From: a virus | Direction: 5' to 3' (one strand) | DNA: 32,878 nt | IMG/VR virus record: IMGVR_UViG_3300032265_000187 | Location: 1-32,878 of that record | In this document: piece after piece, positions 13,237-18,896 of the stretch | Position numbering within the stretch: position 1 is the first letter of the stretch | Layout: the number at the start of each line of letters is the position of its first letter | Notes under the pieces: generated by a model | What the model was told of the DNA's origin: nothing | The model's database searches: none | Seen by the model: the letters and a program-made list of their open reading frames with translations, nothing else | Made by a program: the position numbers and the translations under genes

Positions 13237-13251
13237 ACTCCATTGGGGAGT
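13237..13251 (+). promoter_or_regulatory. 5'-terminal hairpin of the second rightward transcript
   Basis: ACTCC-ATTGG-GGAGT forms a 5-bp stem starting exactly at the predicted +1 (7 bases below the -10), the same arrangement as at 11381-11394 but with a different sequence. The AAGGAG ribosome-binding site for the next gene lies downstream at 13261-13266. Confidence 0.55.
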
Positions 13252-13272
13252 GAGATAGAAAAGGAGCAACAA

Positions 13273-13497
13273 ATGAAATACAAATTAAATGTTGATAAAG
13301 ATGTAGATGTTTCAGGCGATGGTGAAACATATATGTTGTGGTTACCATTTGGCTATAGGTTTTCAGATGACCTAGTTCACACTAGAGGCTTTGACACCAT
13401 GCAAGAAGTCCGAGATGCTGCAAAAAATGATGTTATCTCATGCGACTGCGATGATTGCAAAAAAAGCATTGAACACATGAAAAAGAAATTTGGCTAA
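13273..13497 (+). CDS. Unknown early protein, 74 aa
   Basis: The start is ATG at 13273, 6 bases after AAGGAG, rather than the in-frame TTG at 13243 that lies inside the leader hairpin. The product is MKYKLNVDKDVDVSGDGETY, then MLWLPFGYRFSDDLVHTRGF and a C-terminal segment with four Cys/Asp residues (ISCDCDDCKKSIEHMKKKFG). C-D-C-D-D-C could bind a metal ion. No family is recognised. Confidence 0.7.
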   Translation: MKYKLNVDKDVDVSGDGETYMLWLPFGYRFSDDLVHTRGFDTMQEVRDAAKNDVISCDCDDCKKSIEHMKKKFG

Positions 13498-13505
13498 CTT
13501 TCAAC

Positions 13506-13574
13506 GGCAGGCCATTGACACTATTCAGCTTTATGGCCCGTGGGGATTTCAAACTAAAAAGACCTTGGCCTGCC
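13506..13574. repeat. Inverted repeat between 13273 and 13595 genes
   Basis: GGCAGGCCA (13506-13514) and TGGCCTGCC (13566-13574) are exact 9-bp complements 51 bases apart in a 97-base intergenic gap. The transcript could form a long-loop stem just before the SD/start of the next gene, or the repeat could be a protein site. No T-run follows, so it is not a terminator. Confidence 0.5.
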
Positions 13575-13594
13575 ACCCAACTTAAGGAATCAAA

Positions 13595-13813
13595 ATGAAA
13601 TGGACTAAAGATCAAGCAACTGGTGAACACCAGCTTGAATTAGAAAATGGATTTTATGCAGTAATACCTACCGTAGTTGGAGATTGGTATGCAGGATTTT
13701 CTAGACATGGTGATTATTGTTTGGAACAAGAAAGTGGAAACGACATAGAGTATTTTGATAATTGGCAATCTGCCCGCAAATGGTGTGAACTTAAAGCAAA
13801 GGAATCAAAATGA
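13595..13813 (+). CDS. Unknown early protein, 72 aa
   Basis: It begins MKWTKDQATGEHQLELENGF and continues YAVIPTVVGDWYAGFSRHGD. The Trp/Tyr-rich alternating pattern suggests a compact beta-sheet domain ending in a helix (NWQSARKWCELKAKESK). AAGGAATCAAA precedes the ATG. The stop overlaps the next start (ATGA). No family is recognised. Confidence 0.68.
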   Translation: MKWTKDQATGEHQLELENGFYAVIPTVVGDWYAGFSRHGDYCLEQESGNDIEYFDNWQSARKWCELKAKESK

Positions 13814-14118
13814 AAGATTTTATTGGAGCGTGTTTATTAGGTGCTGTACTGGGTTGTATGTTTGGTTACGGTACAGCTAAGGCGCAGTCTTATCCTATGA
13901 CTGACAGTCGTGGCTACAATGTCGGCTCAGTTCAGATACAGGGCAATACAGCGCAGTTTGTGAACCCAGCAGGGGTAACTACTCAGACGGCTACTATTTA
14001 CCCTAATCAGATCGTTATCACCAGCCCTAGCGGATATACCCAAAGCGTTGTAGGTAACGCTGGTTATACCGTGCCTATGTCCCCACCATCCCCACCTAGC
14101 CCACGGGTGATGCAATGA
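13810..14118 (+). CDS. Exported small protein with signal peptide, 102 aa
   Basis: Residues 1-26 form a typical Sec signal peptide: MKD, a hydrophobic core FIGACLLGAVLGCMFGYG, then TAKAQS with probable cleavage after AKA. The mature ~76 residues are rich in Gly, Thr, Val and Asn with beta-strand repeats (SVQIQGNTAQFVNPAG, ATIYPNQIVITSPSG) and a Pro/Ser-rich end. It is therefore likely periplasmic or surface located. An early-expressed exported phage protein could block superinfection or act on the envelope, but that is inference. Confidence 0.75.
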   Translation: MKDFIGACLLGAVLGCMFGYGTAKAQSYPMTDSRGYNVGSVQIQGNTAQFVNPAGVTTQTATIYPNQIVITSPSGYTQSVVGNAGYTVPMSPPSPPSPRVMQ

Positions 14119-14441
14119 AACAAATGACTGATTACGAAATGGCAAAAAACGGTGATTACATTATCAGTTATGAGCCGCATACGCAAGCTAGAAATAGCGA
14201 TCCTTATACATCGCATATTGCAGCAAAATCAATGAACCCATCGGCTCATTACGCCCTGATTATTGAAGCTTTAAAGGTTTCACCAGCAGGAAAGACTTTG
14301 ATTGCCAAAAGATCAAAGTTGCATCATGGTCAAGTAGCAAGAAGATTGACTGAATTGGAAAGAAATGGAATTATTGGTTTAACTGGCAAGACTGTTAAAA
14401 GTGATTCAAATCGTCAAGAAAGGGAGTGGTATCTACTATGA
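14115..14441 (+). CDS. Winged-helix DNA-binding protein, 108 aa
   Basis: After an N-terminal region, residues ~45-95 read YALIIEALKVSPAGKTLIAK, RSKLHHGQVARRLTELERNG, IIGLTGKTVKSDSNRQEREW. This is a winged-helix pattern: recognition helix HGQVARRLTELERNG followed by a beta wing. Such phage proteins often act as regulators or replication initiators (the 'SPAGKT..A..' lead is common in phage MarR-like proteins). The ATG overlaps the preceding stop (ATGA). Confidence 0.72.
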   Translation: MKQMTDYEMAKNGDYIISYEPHTQARNSDPYTSHIAAKSMNPSAHYALIIEALKVSPAGKTLIAKRSKLHHGQVARRLTELERNGIIGLTGKTVKSDSNRQEREWYLL

Positions 14442-14626
14442 ATCCATATTTACAAGAAATATTGGCGGATTTTTCTAAAAGAATTGCAAAACTTGAAGAA
14501 CAAGTTAATCCAAAAGAACTAACAGATAAAGAAATAGACAGTTTAATTATGGATGTTGCTGAAAAACCTACGCATGAAGATTTGTATGATTTTGCTAAAG
14601 CTATTTTAAGAAAGGCACAAGAATGA
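14438..14626 (+). CDS. Small acidic helical protein, 62 aa
   Basis: ATG at 14438 overlaps the upstream stop (ATGA); I prefer it to an in-frame GTG at 14426. The product is MNPYLQEILADFSKRIAKLE, then EQVNPKELTDKEIDSLIMDV, EKPTHEDLYDFAKAILRKAQ. It is all helical and acidic. The stop overlaps the next start. The function is unknown. Confidence 0.65.
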   Translation: MNPYLQEILADFSKRIAKLEEQVNPKELTDKEIDSLIMDVAEKPTHEDLYDFAKAILRKAQE

Positions 14627-14811
14627 GTACAAGATCACATGGAATGGTAGGGAAAACCTATAAAACGGCTTCAGAGGCGTTTAATGATGCTGACTATGCT
14701 ACCGCCATCACTAGACCCCAATCGTCTGACTATGACGGTTTTGGGGCTTTCTGTGGTGGTATGTTGTTTGTAGCTGTGTTTGCTTATGGTTTTTGGAGAA
14801 CTATTAGCTAA
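14623..14811 (+). CDS. Small protein with C-terminal membrane helix, 62 aa
   Basis: This is the last gene of the early rightward operon. The N-terminal 40 residues are polar (STRSHGMVGKTYKTASEAFN); residues ~42-60 (GAFCGGMLFVAVFAYGFWRT) form one transmembrane helix, so it is probably tail-anchored. It ends within 8 bases of the convergent endolysin stop (3' overlap). No family is recognised. Confidence 0.65.
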   Translation: MSTRSHGMVGKTYKTASEAFNDADYATAITRPQSSDYDGFGAFCGGMLFVAVFAYGFWRTIS

Positions 14812-15400
14812 GAGCGTTCAAACACATATTTATTTTAGCCATCCTGTCATCAAAACCGATCAGTCCACCGTTAATACGTTTGGTCATGGTTTCTATAGAT
14901 AGCTTAGTAAACTCATCGGCTAGTGGATTTAGGTCTTTTTTGTTCCAAAACCAGCCTGCACTCAAAGCCGCATATTGAGGAGTAGCCAGCCAATCAGGAT
15001 GACTGAGAAGATCCACACCCAAACCAAGTCCGCAGTTGGCATAATTTTCTCTACCTGTTAATTGAATAAGTCCACGCCCAATGTACATAGCAGCTTCTTC
15101 AGGTGTGGTATTGCCCATCCGACCTGCATAGACTTTAGAAGCTATCTTTTCAGGATTATGGGCGTATTTTTCAGCGGTGTCCATATCAGGAAAGCGTGAG
15201 GGCCAAGTACGCATTAGACCAGCGGCAGAATAATTTAAATTTTCTTGAAGAATCTTGAAACCACCTGATTCGTGCATACATTGACCAATAAAGCAGGATT
15301 CACGCTTTGGAGTATTAATCTCATACTTTTCAAAGGTTTCATTTAGGGGATCAAGCCACTTAGGATCTAGTCCTAGTTTATTTAACTGCTCTAAAGTCAT
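14804..15400 (-). CDS. Endolysin, GH19 chitinase-like lysozyme, 198 aa
   Basis: It hydrolyses peptidoglycan to release progeny. The GH19 fold is recognised by CMHESGGF (catalytic E44) and YIGRGLIQLTGRENY (107-120), with TWPSRFPDMDTAEKYAHNPE in between, as in phage GH19 endolysins of Gram-negative hosts. No cell-wall-binding domain or signal peptide is present, so it needs a holin for release. It closes the lysis cassette and converges with the early rightward operon. Confidence 0.92.
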   Translation of the reverse strand: MTLEQLNKLGLDPKWLDPLNETFEKYEINTPKRESCFIGQCMHESGGFKILQENLNYSAAGLMRTWPSRFPDMDTAEKYAHNPEKIASKVYAGRMGNTTPEEAAMYIGRGLIQLTGRENYANCGLGLGVDLLSHPDWLATPQYAALSAGWFWNKKDLNPLADEFTKLSIETMTKRINGGLIGFDDRMAKINMCLNALS

Positions 15401-15801
15401 TTAATGCCCATTTGCTCATTTAACCAAGCCTGTAGACTTACTATTTGCTGGGTGGTTTCTGCACATTGTCCAGCAAGAACATTGTAGGCGGTGATAACAT
15501 CAGTTGCGCTGGGGGCTGTGGAAAGTCCTGACACTTTACTGCTACTGGGGTTGTTCCACACGCTAGTAGACTTATAGTAGTTACGCACAGCAGCAAGTTT
15601 AGCTTCATATTCTTTCTCCACAGATTTAGTGACTAGGGCTTGTTGTTTTTGAATGGATTTAATATTGGCTTCCTGCGCTTGGGCAGTATGTTCAACCTCA
15701 AGTTTAAATGCTTTGTAGTCCAAATTACGAACATACCAGCCGCTACCAAAAGCAGCAAACAATACACCGCCAATAATTGCCATTTTGACATAATCAATCA
15801 T
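15397..15801 (-). CDS. Rz-like inner-membrane spanin, 134 aa
   Basis: N-terminal transmembrane helix (about residues 7-22, MAIIGGVLFAAFGSGWYV) followed by a periplasmic coiled coil (FKLEVEHTAQAQEANIKSIQ to AKLAAVRNYY), then a Cys near the end (LAGQCAETTQQIVSLQAWLN). This is the layout of lambda Rz, which disrupts the outer membrane at lysis. No embedded or separate Rz1 lipoprotein with a lipobox was found, so the outer-membrane partner is missing or unrecognised. It overlaps the endolysin by 4 bases. Confidence 0.75.
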   Translation of the reverse strand: MIDYVKMAIIGGVLFAAFGSGWYVRNLDYKAFKLEVEHTAQAQEANIKSIQKQQALVTKSVEKEYEAKLAAVRNYYKSTSVWNNPSSSKVSGLSTAPSATDVITAYNVLAGQCAETTQQIVSLQAWLNEQMGIK

Positions 15802-15989
15802 TTCTCACCTATAGGCTGTGTTGTTACAAAGCGTAGAATGGCACAAATTACACCGATTGTCATCAGACTATAAGCGTACACTTCAGGGCTTATAAACGCT
15901 TGTAATGCAGGAAGATTGTCAGAGATTGCACCGACTATAACTAGTAGTAACGAGAACCATAAAGTTCTCGACTTCATCATGGGTTTCAT
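15798..15989 (-). CDS. Holin-like protein, 63 aa, two membrane helices
   Basis: The start is ATG at 15989, overlapping the upstream stop (ATGA), rather than upstream in-frame codons. The protein has a short basic N-terminus (MKPMMKSRT), a first helix LWFSLLLVIVGAISDN, a loop LPALQAFISPE, a second helix YAYSLMTIGVICAILRF, and the tail VTTQPIGEK. This form is common in phage lysis cassettes. It likely makes the membrane lesion for the endolysin. Assignment as holin rests on size, topology and neighbours. Confidence 0.72.
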   Translation of the reverse strand: MKPMMKSRTLWFSLLLVIVGAISDNLPALQAFISPEVYAYSLMTIGVICAILRFVTTQPIGEK

Positions 15990-16189
15990 TTGCCAGTAAT
16001 GTAATGACTTAGAAAGCCTATAAACGCTGAGAGCGCAGATACTACCATCATACCTGCCCATAAACCACCACGACCCTTATTAGCCAATTCAAGAAGCTGC
16101 TTAACATCCTTACGCAATTCAGCTACCTCAGATTCCATAGCCTCTACTTTTTGAATCGTAATGCCAAATTTTATTGGGTCTAGTTCCAT
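15986..16189 (-). CDS. Small coiled-coil plus membrane protein of lysis cassette, 67 aa
   Basis: Residues 1-40 are a charged coiled coil (IQKVEAMESEVAELRKDVKQ-LLELANKGRGG); residues ~42-62 (LWAGMMVVSALSAFIGFLSH) form one transmembrane helix. This resembles XhlA-like proteins that work with holins. It could be a second holin component, an antiholin or a stabiliser. It starts the membrane trio of the lysis cassette and overlaps the holin-like gene by 4 bases. Confidence 0.68.
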   Translation of the reverse strand: MELDPIKFGITIQKVEAMESEVAELRKDVKQLLELANKGRGGLWAGMMVVSALSAFIGFLSHYITGK

Positions 16190-16191
16190 GA

Positions 16192-16341
16192 TTATTTTTT
16201 AGGTCTAGTTGTGGCTTTTTTTACTGTTTTCTTTGCGGCAACTTTTTTAGCTTTAACTTCCTTAGGAACAGGGAAATCAAAGGTTTCAATCTTAGGTTGA
16301 AAACCAAACTTGTCTAGTATCCATGTAAATGTAAAGTTCAT
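16192..16341 (-). CDS. Small basic-tailed protein, 49 aa
   Basis: ATG at 16341 overlaps the stop of the C1q-like gene (TAATG). The product MNFTFTWILDKFGFQPKIET is followed by FDFPVPKEVKAKKVAAKKTV and a Lys/Arg/Thr-rich end. The N-terminal MNxTFTWxLDKxGF is a pattern I recall from small phage proteins beside fibre and lysis genes. The basic tail could bind nucleic acid. The function is unknown. Confidence 0.66.
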   Translation of the reverse strand: MNFTFTWILDKFGFQPKIETFDFPVPKEVKAKKVAAKKTVKKATTRPKK

Positions 16342-16835
16342 TATGCTGCCCTTACTAATGATGCTGAAAAATAATTGGCATAAGTGTTGCCAGCATTATT
16401 TGTATTTAATGCTCCACCGCTTGATTGATAGCCAAATAAATTGATGTAATCAGTTGAGCCATTTAAATAAACAATAGAATTAACTACTGAAGCTGGATTA
16501 CCAGTTTGATTTACCCAATTACCATCTTTGTATCTTGCACCATTTTTAAGTAAACCGCTAAAACATAAAGCCGTGGTTGCCGCAAAGTTTACTTGACCGT
16601 TTACTTGATAGTAACCAGCAACAGTAGGTTGAAATGTATAAGTGCTTGTATTAAACGCAGTTGCTGTGTCAAATTCTTTGGTATTAACAGTAATGATGTT
16701 AAATGTACCATTTGTCAATGATTGAGCTACACTTGCATAAGCACTAAACGCTGGGCCATAAGGTGCAGCAGTAGCTTGTGTAGTGCTGTCAGTAAAAGTA
16801 ATAGACGGGCTTGAGCCGTTAATTATTGTGGTCAT
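16341..16835 (-). CDS. C1q-like fibre/receptor-binding protein, 164 aa
   Basis: Residues ~28-164 fit a C1q/TNF-like jelly roll: GPAFSAYASVAQSLTNGTFN, VNTKEFDTATAFNTSTYTF, PTVAGYYQVNGQVNFAA and a strand-rich end ANYFSASLVRAA. The 'FDtatxFn...tFxp.vaGyY.v.gqv' core is diagnostic. Phage C1q-like domains form trimeric tips on tail or head fibres that bind the host surface. The N-terminal TTIINGSSPSITFTDSTTQA is a short attachment region. Confidence 0.78.
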   Translation of the reverse strand: MTTIINGSSPSITFTDSTTQATAAPYGPAFSAYASVAQSLTNGTFNIITVNTKEFDTATAFNTSTYTFQPTVAGYYQVNGQVNFAATTALCFSGLLKNGARYKDGNWVNQTGNPASVVNSIVYLNGSTDYINLFGYQSSGGALNTNNAGNTYANYFSASLVRAA

Positions 16836-17008
16836 TATGCTTCCTCTGCTGGTAATGGAGCTTCACCAGCTTCTACCCATGCAAGGTAGGCTTGGTATTT
16901 AGTACTTTCAGGGTCTTTTGATAATCCCCATGCAATACCTTGTTCATCAATTTCTACAATTGATTCATTGTTTGTTTGACTATCTATAATTGATATATAT
17001 TTTCTCAT
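16835..17008 (-). CDS. Small fibre-associated protein, 57 aa
   Basis: ATG at 17008 to TAA at 16835, with the stop overlapping the next ATG (TAATG). The sequence ends LSKDPESTKYQAYLAWVEAG-EAPLPAEEA, a 'DP.S.dYqaYLaWv.eGn.PlPae' motif known from small proteins encoded beside phage tail fibres and from fibre-assembly (Tfa-like) C-termini. It may act as a fibre chaperone or cap. Confidence 0.68.
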   Translation of the reverse strand: MRKYISIIDSQTNNESIVEIDEQGIAWGLSKDPESTKYQAYLAWVEAGEAPLPAEEA

Positions 17009-17010
17009 TT

Positions 17011-18144
17011 TTATAATTCCGCACTTGCATTAAAACTTTGAGTTGAAACATTAGAATCTAAAACTATCCATAGACATTGCCCAGCAGTACCAGCAGAAGT
17101 TGAATTAATGTCAAAAGAAGCTAATGTGTTTGATGAATAGTTAGCAATTGAAGCTGTATTAGGAGTTAAATTTGACAAACCAACCGTATATAGTTGAGGA
17201 GCAGTTGTGCCAAAAGAAATGTCAGGTCTAACTCTCATAGGTACTGGAAACGGAGTATTAGCTCTTCTTGTTGCTGGAGTTGTGCCACCAGTAGCCATGC
17301 AAGTAGATAACCCAAAATTATTAAATTGTCCTGAATTTACGGAATAATAATACCTCTGACACAAAGCTAACTCTTGCTGATACTGACGATACTCAAATCC
17401 AGTAGCAAAACTACCTACTTCTAGTTGAACACCAGTAATGTAGAAAGTTGCTCCGCTTGTTCCTACTACGGATACTGCTCCTGTAGATGATGTATAGTTC
17501 GCTGCTGCCCAAGAACCTGCTGTACCGCTATAAGTAGAACCATTGCCAAGACCAAATTGAACTTGTATTCCTGTTCCGTTAGTTGCTCCTACCCAAGTTC
17601 CTGATGTATCACCAGCAATAGTTATTGAAATGCTTGTCCAAGTATTAGCCGTTGGAATTGAATAGCTAAAAGGATAACTTCTATTTCCTGCGGAATTTTT
17701 TAATGCACCGCCAAAAGTTCCTGTAAGGCTTGAATATATTTGAAAACTTAAAGTAACTGTCTTAGCGTTAGCTGTGCCCCAATTTAAATCGGCAGTATTA
17801 AATCCTTCAATATTTTGCGAAAGAAGAAAATAATCTGTTGAAGTAACAGAATAAGCCGATAAAGAAGTAATGCCTAAATAATTTGTAAATCCTACAGGCG
17901 GAGTTACTGAACCAGCGTTTTGTTGAACAGAGTATTTAGAAGTTACCGCTTGTTGTAACCACCATCTGTCTAAAGTGTAAGTATTTGTCTGTGGAATCGT
18001 AAGACTAGCACCAGCGTTTCTTTGGTCAATAACCATCGCACCATTGATAATGCGGTTCTTCATAATAGAAGCATTACCAGCCCCTATGTTACTTCCTGCT
18101 ACGCTTGTACCGATTACATCGGCATTGACTGTTCCGTATGCCAT
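17011..18144 (-). CDS. Tail fibre/receptor-binding protein with jelly-roll domain, 377 aa
   Basis: The sequence begins MAYGTVNADVIGTSVAGSNI, then NRIINGAMVIDQRNAGASLT (about 31-50) and YTLDRWWLQQ. It continues with a beta-sandwich carbohydrate-binding-like region (SFQIYSSLTGTFGGALKNSA, WTSISITIAGDTSGTWVG) and ends with ITGVQLEVGSFATGFEYRQY-QQELALCQRYYYS plus a variable C-terminal tail. This combination is common in marine and freshwater phage fibres. It likely binds surface polysaccharide. The exact domain boundaries are approximate. Confidence 0.8.
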   Translation of the reverse strand: MAYGTVNADVIGTSVAGSNIGAGNASIMKNRIINGAMVIDQRNAGASLTIPQTNTYTLDRWWLQQAVTSKYSVQQNAGSVTPPVGFTNYLGITSLSAYSVTSTDYFLLSQNIEGFNTADLNWGTANAKTVTLSFQIYSSLTGTFGGALKNSAGNRSYPFSYSIPTANTWTSISITIAGDTSGTWVGATNGTGIQVQFGLGNGSTYSGTAGSWAAANYTSSTGAVSVVGTSGATFYITGVQLEVGSFATGFEYRQYQQELALCQRYYYSVNSGQFNNFGLSTCMATGGTTPATRRANTPFPVPMRVRPDISFGTTAPQLYTVGLSNLTPNTASIANYSSNTLASFDINSTSAGTAGQCLWIVLDSNVSTQSFNASAEL

Positions 18145-18145
18145 G

Positions 18146-18370
18146 TTATACCCCTGAAGTAGAAGCTAATAAATAATAAACTGTGCCACCAATATTGACG
18201 GCTACCTTATTAGTTACTGTACCTAAAACTGAAGCAGTTACGGCTGTAGAAACAACCATATTTCCAGTAGAATCAGGAATATTGACAGTTTGGACAGAAT
18301 TAGTATTCGGTACTTGTAAAGTTACACTACCTGTTCCTAAAGCGTTTCCAGCGTTGATTAATGAAGCCAT
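18146..18370 (-). CDS. Small fibre-associated beta protein, 74 aa
   Basis: MASLINAGNALGTGSVTLQV followed by PNTNSVQTVNIPDSTGNMVV and a Val/Thr-rich end with IGGTVYYLLASTSGV. The 'PNTN..QTv.iPdsTG.mv' phrase recurs in phage fibre and collar proteins, and 'NIGGTVYYLLAST' resembles the end of short adaptor proteins. It lies between two fibre genes, so it is likely a fibre subunit or adaptor. Confidence 0.68.
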   Translation of the reverse strand: MASLINAGNALGTGSVTLQVPNTNSVQTVNIPDSTGNMVVSTAVTASVLGTVTNKVAVNIGGTVYYLLASTSGV

Positions 18371-18395
18371 TGTTTATCCTTTAATTTCGTCTATT

Positions 18396-18896
18396 TTACA
18401 AGATTACCCAGCGTTGTCCACTTGGAATAGTAACTGTAGCAGAAGAATTTACAGTAATAGGGCCAACAGATTCAGCAGATTTACCTGTTGTAAGTGTGTA
18501 ATTTGTAGTCACAATTCTAGCGTTCTCAACGAATACTTGATCGCCACCACCGCCTGTTGCGCCACCACCTACGGATTGCCAAGAACCAGCGGCATAACCT
18601 TCAAACTGTCCAAAAGAAGTGTTATAGCGAATCATTCCTGAATAAGGGCTACCGCTTCTTTGTGAAGTTGTGCCAGCAGGAAGCGTGATTTGACCAGTTC
18701 CACCGAATGAAACAGTATCACCGATACCTACCAAAGCACCTGTAATAGGTGTTTGTCCGTCAGCAGCAATAGAGCCTGACAAAGCTGTAGATATGTCTGT
18801 AAAGGTGGTATTAGCCCATGTAGACGATATAGTTGTGCCTGTTACTACTGGATTACCAGCAGGCAGGGTATAAGTACCCGATCCGTTTCTACTCAT
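18396..18896 (-). CDS. Short tail fibre-like protein, 166 aa
   Basis: The N-terminus MSRNGSGTYTLPAGNPVVTG and TTISSTWANTTFTDISTALS is a familiar fibre-adaptor motif. The middle contains a Gly-rich tail-collar-like stretch (PYSGMIRYNTSFGQFEGYAA). The last residues, VGPITVNSSATVTIPSGQRW-VIL, closely resemble the end of the large tail fibre (GPMTVASGQTVTVASGSRWVVL at 31720-31790), suggesting a shared assembly or capping element. It overlaps the ejection-type gene by 4 bases. Confidence 0.75.
   Translation of the reverse strand: MSRNGSGTYTLPAGNPVVTGTTISSTWANTTFTDISTALSGSIAADGQTPITGALVGIGDTVSFGGTGQITLPAGTTSQRSGSPYSGMIRYNTSFGQFEGYAAGSWQSVGGGATGGGGDQVFVENARIVTTNYTLTTGKSAESVGPITVNSSATVTIPSGQRWVIL

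Noticed and set aside
13243-13272. TTG at 13243 as start of the 74-aa early gene
   Set aside because: It lies inside the leader hairpin and has no SD; ATG at 13273 follows AAGGAG at good spacing.
13485-13597. Short open frames crossing the 13498-13594 gap (31 aa from a TTG, or 21 aa from an internal ATG)
   Set aside because: Two frames are open at once, neither has an SD, and the inverted repeat explains the sequence constraint equally well.
15397-15801. An embedded Rz1 outer-membrane lipoprotein inside the Rz-like gene
   Set aside because: I looked for an alternative-frame signal with a lipobox Cys and found none.
16341-18896. A diversity-generating retroelement acting on the fibre/C1q genes
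   Set aside because: There is no reverse transcriptase, no template repeat and no C-type lectin variable region in the window.
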